Position numbers and translations under genes: made by a program. Of a DNA stretch of 64,000 nt, positions 1 through 9,773 are shown in pieces; position 1 is the stretch's first letter; the number at the start of each line of letters is the position of its first letter. Under the pieces are notes generated by a model that was not told the origin of the DNA, did no database searches, and saw only the letters and a list, made by a program, of their open reading frames with translations. The DNA comes from Microbaculum marinisediminis (GTDB lineage Bacteria; Pseudomonadota; Alphaproteobacteria; Rhizobiales; Tepidamorphaceae): NCBI RefSeq assembly GCF_025397915.1, contig NZ_JALIDZ010000005.1, positions 124,001-188,000 of the forward strand, read 5' to 3'.

Positions 1-800
1 CAGACCCGCAGGGCCAGGGCTTCGGGCGATGAGAGCGCGAAGCGATCCAGGAGCGCCGTCATCGTCTCGGCGTTTGCCGGCATCGCGGTGAACAGGACGA
101 CGGTCTTGCCGGCCGCCGGCTGGTCCGGGCGGTCGGCGAGCAGGCTGGCGACGCGCCGCGCGATCGCCGGTGCCGGGTCGATCCAGGCCACTGGCCAGGG
201 CGCCAGGCGCTCGAGGTGGTTCAGCACGAGCGGATAGTGGGTGCAGGCGAGGACCACCGTATCGGTCCGTTTGCCGCCCTTTTCGACGAAGGCGGGGGCG
301 ATCTCGGCGCGGATCGCCTGTTCGTCGACCGATTCGCCGCGCATGGCCGCCTCGGCCAGCGCCGCCAGGCCCGTGGCCCCGACCAGCGTGACGTCGACAT
401 TGGCGGCGTAGGTGGCGATCAGGGCCTGGGTGTAGTCGCGTTTCACCGTGCCCGGCGTCGCCAGGACGCTGACGAGGCCGGTTTTCGTGCCCGCGGCGGC
501 CGGCTTGATTGCCGGCACCGTGCCGACGAAGGGAAACGCGTGGCTGGCGCGCAGGAACGGCAGCACCAGCGTCGAGGCGGTGTTGCAGGCGATGACCGCG
601 AGATCCGGCGCGCGGCGCGCGGCGACCCCTTCGAATGTGGCCAGCACGCGGCGGACCACCTCCTGTTCCGACAGGGCACCATAGGGAAAGCCGCCGGTAT
701 CGGCGACATAGGTGATGTCGGCGCCGGGGCGGGCGCGGCGCACCTCCTTCAGGACCGACAGGCCACCGAGGCCGGAATCGAAGACGACGATGTGCGTCAT
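1..800 (-). CDS. murI: Glutamate racemase, 3' end cut by window
   Basis: Interconverts L- and D-glutamate for peptidoglycan precursor synthesis in the cytoplasm. Read from the ATG at 800, the protein opens with the family signature [10 protein letters not shown] (residues 8-17). The two catalytic cysteines are in CNTAS (Cys72) and CTHYP (Cys186). The frame is open for 266 codons to the window edge, so only the last few residues are missing. It starts 3 bases after the stop of the RNA methyltransferase gene and is probably co-transcribed with it. Identification is firm. Confidence 0.95.
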   Translation of the reverse strand, partial: MTHIVVFDSGLGGLSVLKEVRRARPGADITYVADTGGFPYGALSEQEVVRRVLATFEGVAARRAPDLAVIACNTASTLVLPFLRASHAFPFVGTVPAIKPAAAGTKTGLVSVLATPGTVKRDYTQALIATYAANVDVTLVGATGLAALAEAAMRGESVDEQAIRAEIAPAFVEKGGKRTDTVVLACTHYPLVLNHLERLAPWPVAWIDPAPAIARRVASLLADRPDQPAAGKTVVLFTAMPANAETMTALLDRFALSSPEALALRV

Positions 801-803
801 GGC

Positions 804-1556
804 CTAATTCGTATCGGTTCCGCGCCGTTGCTTCAGTTCGCTCAACGCCCTGACGACGCCGCGCAGGGAGCGGACCTCCTGGTCGGTGAGATCGGCCTTG
901 AGGAAGATCGTGCGCAGGTTGCGCACCATGGTGGGGCGTTTTTCGGGCGGAAACAGGAAACCGGCGGCATCGAGCTCGGATTCCAGGTGCTCGAACAGGC
1001 GCTGCAGGTCGGCCTTGGGCGCCAGCGGCGGCGCGGCCTGGCGCGGCCGGCCGCCCTCCAGCCCGCGCGTGCGGAACCATTCGTAGCCCGTCAGCAGCAC
1101 CGACTGGGCGAGGTTCAGCGAGGCGAATTCCGGGGCGGTCGGGAAGGTGATGACGGCGTCGGCGAGGGCCACATCGTCGTTGTCGAGCCCGGCGCGCTCG
1201 CCGCCGAACAGGATGCCGGCCGTCTCGCCCGCGTCGATACGCCCGGCCAGCCGCTCGGCGGCGGCCTGCGGATCGAGCACCGGCTTGGCCATCTCGCGCG
1301 GGCGCGCGGTGGTGGCGAGCACCACGCCAAGATCGGCGATGGCCTCGGCCGTCGACCCGTAGACGCGCGCGCCCTCGACCACCCAATCGGCGCCGGAGGC
1401 GGCGGAGAGCGCCTTTTCGCTCGGCCAGCCGTCGCGCGGATTGACCAGGCGTAGCTCGGACAGGCCGAAATTCGCCATAGCGCGGGCGACCATGCCGATG
1501 TTTTCGCCCAGTTGCGGGGCGACGAGGATGACGACGGGGGCGGGCGATGCGGTCAC
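804..1556 (-). CDS. trmJ: TrmJ-like SPOUT RNA 2'-O-methyltransferase
   Basis: Predicted to transfer methyl from SAM to a ribose 2'-OH, by family at position 32 of tRNA. The 250-residue protein has the three SPOUT motifs that form the knotted SAM site: N-IGMVARAMANFG near residues 19-31, GILFGGERAGL at 114-124, and SLNLAQSVLLTGYE near 146-159. The start is a GTG at 1556. The stop lies just ahead of the murI start, so the two form an operon. The exact RNA target is inferred from family membership. Confidence 0.9.
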   Translation of the reverse strand: MTASPAPVVILVAPQLGENIGMVARAMANFGLSELRLVNPRDGWPSEKALSAASGADWVVEGARVYGSTAEAIADLGVVLATTARPREMAKPVLDPQAAAERLAGRIDAGETAGILFGGERAGLDNDDVALADAVITFPTAPEFASLNLAQSVLLTGYEWFRTRGLEGGRPRQAAPPLAPKADLQRLFEHLESELDAAGFLFPPEKRPTMVRNLRTIFLKADLTDQEVRSLRGVVRALSELKQRRGTDTN

Positions 1557-1839
1557 GGGCGGTCCGGTCGGTTGTTGTCCGGTCCGTCGGATACAGGATC
1601 AACGGCCACGAAGTCGAGGGGCGAGCGGTCCGCGCGCCTCAAGGCCGTTCCGGGCAGGATGATGGGGGTGCGGCAGATATGTGGGGCGTTTCGGACGGGA
1701 TCCGGCGTCTCCGTCCAAGGGTCGGCTTCAAAGTCGCGGACGGGGGTGCTATAGGGGCCGCGACATTCGTGCTGGCGGCGCTGTCGCGCAGGTGCCGGCT
1801 TCCCATTCCATACCGTTAGCGACGCGAAAGGCCCGTTTC

Positions 1840-3051
1840 ATGGCGAAGATCAAGGTCGAAAATCCGGTGGTCGAACTCGATGGCGACGAGATGACCCGGA
1901 TCATCTGGCAGCTCATCAAGGACAAGCTGATCCATCCCTATCTGGATATCGATCTGAAGTACTATGACCTCGGCATCGAACACCGCGACGAGACCGACGA
2001 CCAGGTGACCGTCGACGCGGCGGAGGCGATCAAGCAGTACGGCGTCGGCGTCAAGTGCGCGACGATCACGCCGGACGAGGCGCGCGTCGAGGAATTCGGC
2101 CTGAAGCGCATGTACCGCTCGCCGAACGGCACCATCCGCAACATCCTCGGCGGCGTCATCTTCCGCGAGCCGATCATCTGCGAGAACGTGCCGCGCCTGG
2201 TGCCGGGCTGGACCAAGCCGATCATCATCGGCCGTCACGCCTTCGGCGACCAGTACCGCGCCACCGACTTCAAGTTCCCCGGCAAGGGCAAGCTCACGGT
2301 CAAGTTCGAGGGCGAAAACGGCGAGGTGATCGAGCACGAGGTGTTCCAGTCGCCGGGCTCCGGCGTGGCGATGGCCATGTACAACCTCGACGATTCGATC
2401 CGCGACTTCGCGCGCGCCTCGATGAACTACGCGCTGAACCGCGACTATCCGCTGTACCTGTCGACCAAGAACACGATCATGAAGGCCTATGACGGGCGCT
2501 TCAAAGACATCTTCCAGGAGGTCTTCGACGCCGAGTTCAAGGACAAGTTCGACGCCAAGGGCATCACCTACGAACACCGCCTGATCGACGACATGGTCGC
2601 CGCGGCGATGAAATGGTCGGGCGGTTACGTCTGGGCCTGCAAGAACTACGACGGCGACGTGCAGTCGGACACGGTGGCCCAGGGCTTCGGCTCGCTCGGC
2701 CTGATGACGTCGGTGCTGATGTCGCCGGACGGCCGGACGGTGGAAGCGGAGGCCGCGCATGGCACCGTGACGCGCCACTACCGCCAGCACCAGGCCGGTC
2801 AGGAGACCTCGACCAACTCGATCGCCTCGATCTTCGCGTGGACGCGCGGTCTGGCGCACCGCGCCAAGCTCGACGACAACGCGGCGCTGGCCAAGTTCGC
2901 GTCGACGCTGGAGACGGTCTGCGTCGACACGGTCGAATCCGGCTTCATGACCAAGGACCTGGCGCTGCTCGTTGGCCCCGACCAGAAGTGGCTGACGACG
3001 ACCGGCTTCCTCGACAAGGTCGACGAGAACCTGCAGACGGCAATGGGCTGA
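1840..3051 (+). CDS. icd: NADP-dependent isocitrate dehydrogenase
   Basis: Oxidatively decarboxylates isocitrate to 2-oxoglutarate in the TCA cycle. The 403-residue protein is of the homodimeric, eukaryote-like type II class usual in alphaproteobacteria. SPNGTIRN (94-101) and [13 protein letters not shown] (131-143) form the substrate site, and [11 protein letters not shown] lies in the cofactor region. The ATG at 1840 is chosen because the protein then begins [20 protein letters not shown] as in the family; the frame is open further upstream. It stands alone and is followed by a strong terminator. Confidence 0.96.
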   Translation: MAKIKVENPVVELDGDEMTRIIWQLIKDKLIHPYLDIDLKYYDLGIEHRDETDDQVTVDAAEAIKQYGVGVKCATITPDEARVEEFGLKRMYRSPNGTIRNILGGVIFREPIICENVPRLVPGWTKPIIIGRHAFGDQYRATDFKFPGKGKLTVKFEGENGEVIEHEVFQSPGSGVAMAMYNLDDSIRDFARASMNYALNRDYPLYLSTKNTIMKAYDGRFKDIFQEVFDAEFKDKFDAKGITYEHRLIDDMVAAAMKWSGGYVWACKNYDGDVQSDTVAQGFGSLGLMTSVLMSPDGRTVEAEAAHGTVTRHYRQHQAGQETSTNSIASIFAWTRGLAHRAKLDDNAALAKFASTLETVCVDTVESGFMTKDLALLVGPDQKWLTTTGFLDKVDENLQTAMG

Positions 3052-3072
3052 GCCGTCGTCCGACACGAATGC

Positions 3073-3105
3073 AAAAGGGCGCGGTCTTCCGCGCCCTTTT
3101 TGTTT
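3073..3105 (+). terminator. Rho-independent terminator after icd, probably bidirectional
   Basis: A 12-bp stem (AAAAGGGCGCGG and CCGCGCCCTTTT) with a 4-base loop is followed by a T-rich run. On the minus strand the same hairpin is followed by TTTTGC, so it may also end the channel operon that converges from the right. Confidence 0.88.
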
Positions 3106-3170
3106 GCGGCGTGGCTGGCCCGACGAGGTCAGATCTGCGGGGTCAGATCCGCAGGCTCAGCCTGTCGGGC

Positions 3171-4322
3171 TCACATCACCGAATAGGTCGCGACGGTCGC
3201 CAGGCGGTCGCCGACCTCCGCGTGCGCGGCGGAGACGTCGTCGATGTCGTCGCCGGTCAGGACCAGGAGCTGGGTTGCCTCGATGGCCCGCACGCGGGCG
3301 TCGACCTGGGTGATGCGGGTCGCGTGGATCTCGCCGAAATACCCGCTTTCGCCGAGCTGCTCGCGCCGGCCGCCGGTGTCGACCTCGACAAGGCCGGAGA
3401 CGATGAAGAAGATCGCGCGGGGAACCTCGCCGCGCGGCACGATGATCTCGCCGGCGTCGACGCTGCGGGCCCGCAGCCGCGGCACGATCTCGGCGAGCGT
3501 CGCCGCGTCCAGGGCGGCGAACACCGGCAGGCGGGCGACCATGCCCCAGGTCACCACGAAGGCGCGCCGGCGGATCACCTCGATGAAGGCGGTGGCGAAG
3601 ATGCCGACCGGCAGGGCGAGCATGAAGATGCCGGCGACCATGGTGACGCCGCCGATGACCCGTCCGAGCGTGGTGACCGGCACGACGTCGCCGTAGCCGA
3701 CCGTCGTGACGGTGACGACGGCCCACCACATGGATTCGGGGATGGACCCGAACTTGTCGGGCTGAGCGCCGCCTTCCGCGGCATAGATCGCCGACGCGGA
3801 GACCAGGATGGACCCGGCCAGCAGCACCAGGCAGGCGACGAGGCCGTGGCGTTCGGCGCGCAGCGCCTCGATCACCGAGGCCAGGCCGGGCGAATAGCGG
3901 GCGAGCTTGAAGAAGCGCAGCAGGCGCAGGATCGCCAGGCTGCGCATGTCGGCATCGAACAGGTGGATGGCGACGAAGGGAAGGAGCGCGACGAGGTCGA
4001 TGATCCCGCCCGGCGAGGTCGCGTAGCGCAGCCGCGCCTTCCAGGCGGGCAGTCCGCGATAATGCGGGCTCTCGACGCACGACCACAGGCGGGCGACGTA
4101 TTCGACGGCGAAGACGAGGAGCGAGACCGCCTCGATGACGCGCAGGTCGTAGGGGAACAGGCGGGCGAAGCGGGAGTCGGTATACAGGACCGCGGCGCCG
4201 ACATTGACGATGATGACGGCGACGATGATCCGCAAGACGATCTTCGCGGCCACGTCGTTGGGATCCTCCCGCTCGAGGATCGTGTTAACCCGATGCCGCA
4301 AGGTCCTTGCCCGTTCCGCCAT
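3171..4322 (-). CDS. Six-helix cyclic-nucleotide-gated-type K+ channel, copy 1
   Basis: A 383-residue inner-membrane channel of the bacterial CNG (MlotiK1-like) type. S1 lies near 26-47. S4 is arginine-spaced around 127-142. A pore helix precedes the K+ selectivity filter TTVGYGD (206-212), and a C-terminal cyclic-nucleotide-binding fold spans about 257-365. The phosphate-binding cassette is degraded: FGE is kept, but where the paralogue has RRSAT this protein has VDARVRA, so ligand binding is doubtful. It is the last gene of a run with the second channel (73 bases upstream) and the antiporter. Confidence 0.85.
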   Translation of the reverse strand: MAERARTLRHRVNTILEREDPNDVAAKIVLRIIVAVIIVNVGAAVLYTDSRFARLFPYDLRVIEAVSLLVFAVEYVARLWSCVESPHYRGLPAWKARLRYATSPGGIIDLVALLPFVAIHLFDADMRSLAILRLLRFFKLARYSPGLASVIEALRAERHGLVACLVLLAGSILVSASAIYAAEGGAQPDKFGSIPESMWWAVVTVTTVGYGDVVPVTTLGRVIGGVTMVAGIFMLALPVGIFATAFIEVIRRRAFVVTWGMVARLPVFAALDAATLAEIVPRLRARSVDAGEIIVPRGEVPRAIFFIVSGLVEVDTGGRREQLGESGYFGEIHATRITQVDARVRAIEATQLLVLTGDDIDDVSAAHAEVGDRLATVATYSVM

Positions 4323-4395
4323 AGTCGTTCACTCCAGCCGCGCATTCCGAATCGGTGGGATGATAAAGCGCGGCGGGCGGCGTCGTAGCGCCCGA

Positions 4396-5688
4396 TCAGC
4401 CCTTTTTTCCGGCGTCGGTATCTTCGGCGAGCTCCAGCTCCTCGGAAATGAGGTCGCCGCCGCGCATCACGCGTTCCTTGCCGACGCGCTCGGCGGCAAT
4501 CGTCTTGATGCTGTCGGCGATGTCGGGGCGCCGGTCCATGAGGGTGCGGAAATCGTCGGCGGAGAGCGTCAGCAGGTTGACGCGGGTCACGGCGGTGACG
4601 GTCGCCGAGCGCCGGGATTTCCGCAGCACCGCGACCTCGCCGAAGAAGTCGCCGGCCCCCAGGCGGAGGGTCTCGCCCTTGAGCGTCAGCTCGACCTCGC
4701 CGCTGGCGATGAAATACATCGCCTCCGCCGGCTCGCCGCGCCGCGAGATGGTGCCGCCGGGCGGCACGGTCTGGGCCTTCAGGAGCGTCATGATGTCGGC
4801 GATCTCGGAGGCGTCCAGGTTGGAGAACAGCGGCACGCGGGCGACCATGCTCCAGGTGACGACGAACTCGCGGCGATGGACCTCCTGGGCAAACGCCGTC
4901 GCGACGATGCCGATCGGCAGGGCGAACATGGCGAGTCCGAACAGCATGACGACGCCGCCGAGCATCTTGCCGCCGACCGTGACCGGCACCACGTCGCCGT
5001 AGCCGACCGTGGTCAGCGTCACCACGGCCCACCACAAGCCCTGCGGGATGGAGCCGAACACGTCCGGCTGGGCCGTGTGCTCGGCGGCGTACATCAGGGC
5101 GCCGGCGACGAGAATGAGGCCGGCCATGATGATCAGGCAGGCGGTAAGGGCCCGCCACTCCGACCGGACCGCGCGGCTGAGGCTGCGCAGGCCGGTGGAA
5201 TAGCGCGCGAGCTTGAAGAACCGGACCAGCCGGAAAATGCGCAGCAGGCGCAGGTCCCACGGCATCAGGAACGTCAGATAGAAGGGCATGATCGCCAGCA
5301 GGTCGATGATCGCGTAGGGCGTGAGCGCGTAGCGCAGCCGGGCGGCATTGGGCTTCATGCCGCTATAGGGCATGTGCTCGGGCGCGACCCACAGGCGGAT
5401 GGCGTATTCGACGGTGAAGATCGCCACCGATACGATCTCGATGACGATGAACAGCGTCTTGTATCTGTCGTAGATCGAGGGGACCGTCTCCAGGCAGACG
5501 GCGACGACGTTGACGGCGATGAGCGTGACCAGGAACGCGTCGACCACCGACGGCAGGACGCGGTCTGAGGGGCCTTCCTCGATGATCTCGAAGGCGGCCC
5601 GGCGTGCGGTGGGTCCCTTGCCGCGCGGGTGCGAGCGACGTTTGGTCTCGCCGATTGCAGCGAACAGCGCCGCGAACCAGCCCCGCAT
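4396..5688 (-). CDS. Six-helix cyclic-nucleotide-gated-type K+ channel, copy 2
   Basis: A 430-residue paralogue of the neighbouring channel. S1-S6 span about 46-262, with the filter TTVGYGD at 226-232. The C-terminal cNMP-binding domain has an intact cassette, FFGEVAVLRKSRRSATVTA (348-366), including the arginine that pairs with the cyclic phosphate. The ATG at 5688 is preferred over a longer frame because AAGGAG lies 8 bases upstream. The antiporter's stop codon follows directly on this Shine-Dalgarno site, so the two genes are translationally close. Likely K+-selective and gated by cAMP or cGMP. Confidence 0.87.
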   Translation of the reverse strand: MRGWFAALFAAIGETKRRSHPRGKGPTARRAAFEIIEEGPSDRVLPSVVDAFLVTLIAVNVVAVCLETVPSIYDRYKTLFIVIEIVSVAIFTVEYAIRLWVAPEHMPYSGMKPNAARLRYALTPYAIIDLLAIMPFYLTFLMPWDLRLLRIFRLVRFFKLARYSTGLRSLSRAVRSEWRALTACLIIMAGLILVAGALMYAAEHTAQPDVFGSIPQGLWWAVVTLTTVGYGDVVPVTVGGKMLGGVVMLFGLAMFALPIGIVATAFAQEVHRREFVVTWSMVARVPLFSNLDASEIADIMTLLKAQTVPPGGTISRRGEPAEAMYFIASGEVELTLKGETLRLGAGDFFGEVAVLRKSRRSATVTAVTRVNLLTLSADDFRTLMDRRPDIADSIKTIAAERVGKERVMRGGDLISEELELAEDTDAGKKG

Positions 5689-5693
5689 CGGTC

Positions 5694-7442
5694 CTACTCC
5701 TTCCCGCTTTCGAGCTGCACCAGCTCGCGCTCCCGTTCCTGGTCGATGCGGCGCGAGACCGCCTCGTCCGGCCATCCCAGACCGGTCAGTATGCGCCCCG
5801 CCAGCCGGAGGCTGCCCTCCACCGCCTCGGGCACCACGACCTCGGCCCCGAGCTTCGCCAGCGCCATGGCGTGGTCGGTGTCGCGCGCCCGCGCATAGAC
5901 CGGAGCGTTGGGCCGGCGCCGGCAGGCGGCGCGCACCATGTGCTCGGCATTCTGCGGCGAGTCGACGGTGACGATAAAGGCCCGCGCGCGGTCGGCGCCG
6001 GCGCGGTCGAGGATCTCCTCGCGGCCGGCATCGCCGAAGAAGATATGGCGGCCGGACTGGCGCTCGCGTCCGACGAGGCGGGCGTTCTGGTCGATGGCGA
6101 CGTAGGGCACGTTTTCGGATTCGAGCACCCGCGCGATGGTGCGCCCGACGCGGCCGAAGCCGCCGATCACCACATGACCCTCCAGTTCATCGATTTCCTT
6201 CTCGGGCGAGGCGGCATCCTTCTGCTCGATTTCCTCAACGCGGCGCGACACGGCGACGGAGATCCGCGACAGGAACGGCGTCACGGCCATCGACAGGCCG
6301 ATCACGACGATGAGGAACTGGGTGGTCTCCACCGACAGGATGCCGTTGGAGCGGGCGAGCGCGAAGACGACGAAGCCGAATTCGCCGGCCTGTGCCAGCA
6401 TGATCGCGGTCTCGGCGGCCGAATGCAGCGATACGCCGAAGACGCGGGCGGTCAGGAACGTGACGGCGGCCTTCAGCGCGATAAGGCCGATAACGGCGGG
6501 GATCAGCCAGACGATGAACTTCGCCACCACGGCAAGGTCGATGCTCATGCCGACGGTGATGAAGAACAGGCCGAGCAGCAGGCCCTTGAACGGCTCGATG
6601 TCGACTTCGATCTGGTGGCGGTACTCACTCTCGGCCAGAAGCAGGCCGGCGAGGAAGGCGCCAAGCGCGGGTGACAGGCCCGCGGCTTCGGTGCCGATCG
6701 CCGCGGCCACGACCGTGAACAGCACGATCGCCATGATCAGCTCGCGGATGCCGGTGAGCGCGGCCTGGCGCAGGAGCGGGCGCAGCACGTAGCGGCCGAA
6801 AAGGACGATGGCGGCGACGACCAGAAACGCCTCGATCATCGCGACGCCGATCTCGCTCCAGCTCGCCACGCCGGAGCCGCCGGGTTCGGAGGCGGCGAGC
6901 AGCGACACGATGATGAGCGCGGGAACCACCATCATGTCCTGCATCAGCAGCACCGACAGCGACACGCGCCCGGTGGTGGTGGCCAGGCGGCGCTCCTCGA
7001 CGAGGAGCTGCATGACGATCGCCGTCGAGGACAGCGCCAGCGCCAGGCCGACGGCCAGCGCCACCGGACCCGGCTGGCCCAGAAGCGCGACGATGGCGCC
7101 GATCAGGACGGTGGTGGCGACCACCTGCACGGTGCCGACGCCGAGCACGTAGCGCTTCATCTCCCAAAGGCGCGCGAACGACATTTCAAGGCCGAGCACG
7201 AACAGCAGGAACACGACCCCCAGTTCGGCGAACGGCTCGACGCGATGCGGATCTTCTAGAACGAGGAAGCGGATCAGCGGGAAATCGAACTGGAAGCGGC
7301 CGAGCCCGAACGGGCCGACCACGACGCCGGCGACGATGAAGCCGAGCACCGTGCCGAGGCGGAAGCGATGGAACACCGGCACCACGACGCCGGCGACGAT
7401 CAGGAATACGAGCGCGTCGCTGAGCCAGGCCTGATCTTCCAA
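5694..7442 (-). CDS. KefB-like K+/H+ antiporter with TrkA-N domain
   Basis: A 582-residue CPA2-family cation/proton antiporter. The N-terminal ~390 residues form about a dozen membrane helices. The C-terminal part has a Rossmann-type RCK/TrkA-N domain with GGFGRVGRT and FGDAGREEIL, which usually binds NAD(H) or nucleotide. The start appears to be a TTG at 7442 with GGGGGAG a few bases upstream. It heads the antiporter/channel/channel run, which suggests coordinated K+ homeostasis. Whether glutathione adducts control it, as for KefB/KefC, cannot be told from sequence. Confidence 0.88.
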   Translation of the reverse strand: MEDQAWLSDALVFLIVAGVVVPVFHRFRLGTVLGFIVAGVVVGPFGLGRFQFDFPLIRFLVLEDPHRVEPFAELGVVFLLFVLGLEMSFARLWEMKRYVLGVGTVQVVATTVLIGAIVALLGQPGPVALAVGLALALSSTAIVMQLLVEERRLATTTGRVSLSVLLMQDMMVVPALIIVSLLAASEPGGSGVASWSEIGVAMIEAFLVVAAIVLFGRYVLRPLLRQAALTGIRELIMAIVLFTVVAAAIGTEAAGLSPALGAFLAGLLLAESEYRHQIEVDIEPFKGLLLGLFFITVGMSIDLAVVAKFIVWLIPAVIGLIALKAAVTFLTARVFGVSLHSAAETAIMLAQAGEFGFVVFALARSNGILSVETTQFLIVVIGLSMAVTPFLSRISVAVSRRVEEIEQKDAASPEKEIDELEGHVVIGGFGRVGRTIARVLESENVPYVAIDQNARLVGRERQSGRHIFFGDAGREEILDRAGADRARAFIVTVDSPQNAEHMVRAACRRRPNAPVYARARDTDHAMALAKLGAEVVVPEAVEGSLRLAGRILTGLGWPDEAVSRRIDQERERELVQLESGKE

Positions 7443-7610
7443 CCGTACTCCCCCTTCCGGCCACCGGCGTCTGGCGCGCGGCGGTACGAATCCCGTGTAC
7501 GAGACATATAGCCGGTAATCCGGCCCGGCGCGAAGTCTCGCGCCCGGCGCGTCCGGGGAAATTCGGGCGTGGCCAGGGGAGAAAGTCGGGGGAGGGGGCT
7601 GCGTGCCGGT

Positions 7611-8177
7611 CTAGACGGCTTCGGCGATGCAGAGCTGCGGCGCGCGCGCCGGGGATGCGGACGGGCGCGCGGCCGGTGTCTTGGCCGGTGTGTTGGACGG
7701 TGTCTCGGACAACCGGGACGCCAGGGGCGCGGCCGTTCCGGCGTCTTCGAGCGCGGCGCGCTCCTCCAGCAGGTCACGGTAGGGGGCGAGATCGACTCCG
7801 GCCCTCGCGGCGACATCGATCGTCCGCTCGACGCCGAGGCGGGCGAGCGAGGCCTGCGCCCACAGAAGCGCGGCGCGGGTGCCCGTGCCGCAATAGAACA
7901 GCACCGGCCCGCCCAGGCCGTGCATCAGCGCGCGGAAGATCGCGACCGGCTCGTCCTCGGCGATATCGATGCTGGCGACGGGATGATAGTGGAAGTGCAG
8001 GCCGTTGCGCCGGGCCGCCGCATGCGCCTGCGCGCGCGGAAGCTGGTCGGCGGCTTCGCCGTCCGGGCGGTTGGCGACGACGGCGCGTATGCCCATCGCG
8101 GGCAGCCGATCGAAATCCCCCTCGCTGAGCTGCGAGGCGATGAAGATGCCCCGTTCGAGTTCGACGATGTCTGCCAT
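7611..8177 (-). CDS. TIGR01244-type sulfurtransferase/phosphatase-like protein
   Basis: A 188-residue cytoplasmic protein of the DSP-like fold often fused to or neighbouring beta-lactamase-like hydrolases (BLH family). It starts MADIVELERGIFIASQLSEGD and has the anion-binding loop FYCGTGTRAALLWA (active-site Cys plus Arg) near residues 95-107. The tail after about 150 is Ala/Pro-rich and low-complexity. The ATG at 8177 is chosen by family alignment because the frame runs open far upstream. The substrate is unknown. Confidence 0.8.
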   Translation of the reverse strand: MADIVELERGIFIASQLSEGDFDRLPAMGIRAVVANRPDGEAADQLPRAQAHAAARRNGLHFHYHPVASIDIAEDEPVAIFRALMHGLGGPVLFYCGTGTRAALLWAQASLARLGVERTIDVAARAGVDLAPYRDLLEERAALEDAGTAAPLASRLSETPSNTPAKTPAARPSASPARAPQLCIAEAV

Positions 8178-8726
8178 TTCGCACGCCTTCCTTGCCGTGG
8201 CCGCGCTCGTTGCGTCATCGGTCGATTCACCGGCGGCGTGACCAGGGCCTTGATCTATATACGAAAATAGGCTTCGCGCGCGGCCAACCCCAAGCATTCC
8301 GAACCAAAGTTTCGAACGGCGGGGAAAAATCCTGCTCCCGCGCGCGCCGGCGATGGAAAACCGTTCCCTCGGGCGGTTCTGGCGCTCCCGGCGTGGGTGG
8401 AGAGGCGCGGGCGGAGTAGAGGGGGAGAGCGGAAAGGTCCCGGGGCCTGCACACGGGCGTGTCGGGGGGCGCGGCTCGAGAGGCGAGGTCCGCGACGTTG
8501 CGGACACTCCTGATGATCCGACGGCGCCGACGAAGCGTAGTGCGGCATGGACGACAACGCGCGCGCCAACTGGGCGCAGGCGGCGCGAATGCAACGCCGC
8601 GTTGCAAATTTGGTTAGGTGGATCATAATTTCGCCCGATCACCTCATCACGGTGGCCGAACCGGGACAGAGTGACCTATGCCGATCGTCCCGGTCACCGG
8701 GCGGCGCATCCGAACAGGGGACGTTC
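8178..8726. other. Intergenic region between divergent genes
   Basis: No convincing gene or structural RNA is seen in these 549 bases. Overlapping frames on both strands are Pro/Arg-rich GC artefacts. The part nearest the right-hand gene (about 8590-8640) is less GC-rich and could hold its promoter. Confidence 0.5.
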
Positions 8727-9707
8727 ATGCGAACCGTGCTTTTTGCCTGCCTTTTATTCGTCGCGGCGAGCATTCAATCCGCGTTCGGCGAGGCGGACGG
8801 CCCGGATTTCTTCCGCGTGGTGAACGTCGCCGCCGATGATGCGCTCAATATCCGTACCGCGCCGGATGCCGATGCCGACCGGATCGGCGCCATCCCGCCG
8901 GATACGGATGGCGTGCGCAATCTCGGGTGCCAGGGCGGCCTCGGCTTCGCCGAATGGGAAAAGGCGACGCCTGCCGAGCGGGAGGCGGCGGCGCGCAACC
9001 GCTGGTGTCGCGTCTCGTGGGGCGGCGTCGAGGGCTGGGTGGCCGCCCGCTTCCTGGCCGAGGGGGCGGCGCCCGCCGCCACCGAAATGCCCGCCACGGG
9101 AGTGCCCGCCGCCGATGTGCCTGCGGCACCGGAAGACGGCGGACCGCGAAACTGGGAAGTCGCCGGCGTGGCGACGGCGCTGAACCTCAGGGAAGAGCCG
9201 TCGACGACGGCGCGCGTCCTCGCCCGCTATGTCCCCGGCACGATCCTGAGCAATCTCGGCTGCCGGCGCGTAGAGGGGCGCGCCTGGTGCGACGTTCAGG
9301 AGGTCGGCGGCGGTCCGCGCGGCTTCGTCGCGGCCGACTACCTCAGGCCGGCGGTGGCGCCGGACGGCGCGGTCGCGGCCGGTCCGGACGAGTCATCGCT
9401 TCGGGCGGGACAGGGCGATTTCGACGCGACCGGCAAGGTTCCCTGTGCCCAGTATCCGGGGCAGCCGATGGCGCAGTGCGATTTCGGCGTCGCCCGATCC
9501 GGCGGCGGAGACGCCACGGTCGTCGTGACGCGGCCCGACGGAACCCGGCGGGCGCTGTTCTTCGCGCGCGGCCGGTTCGTCAGCGCCGATACCAGCCAGG
9601 CCGACGGCTATCCCGCGGTCGGATCGGAAAAACAAAGCGATCTCAATAGGATCAGCGTCGGTGACGAGCGCTATGAAATCCCCGACGCGGTGATTTTCGG
9701 CGGCTGA
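8727..9707 (+). CDS. Exported protein with two SH3b domains
   Basis: A 326-residue protein with an N-terminal signal peptide (MRTVLFACLLFVAASIQSAFG). Two bacterial SH3-like repeats follow, each with an LNIRTAPD or LNLREEPS motif (about 40-115 and 150-215), joined by an Ala/Pro/Thr linker. A C-terminal beta-rich domain (about 235-326) contains two cysteines. SH3b domains usually bind cell-wall peptides or serve as targeting modules. The start at 8727 puts the signal peptide at the N-terminus. It is co-directional with the next lipoprotein gene. Confidence 0.8.
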   Translation: MRTVLFACLLFVAASIQSAFGEADGPDFFRVVNVAADDALNIRTAPDADADRIGAIPPDTDGVRNLGCQGGLGFAEWEKATPAEREAAARNRWCRVSWGGVEGWVAARFLAEGAAPAATEMPATGVPAADVPAAPEDGGPRNWEVAGVATALNLREEPSTTARVLARYVPGTILSNLGCRRVEGRAWCDVQEVGGGPRGFVAADYLRPAVAPDGAVAAGPDESSLRAGQGDFDATGKVPCAQYPGQPMAQCDFGVARSGGGDATVVVTRPDGTRRALFFARGRFVSADTSQADGYPAVGSEKQSDLNRISVGDERYEIPDAVIFGG

Positions 9708-9773
9708 GACGCCGCGCCGGCGCGGCCGGACCACGGCGGGCGAAACGACCATGACGCAACAGCGAGGTAAGCC

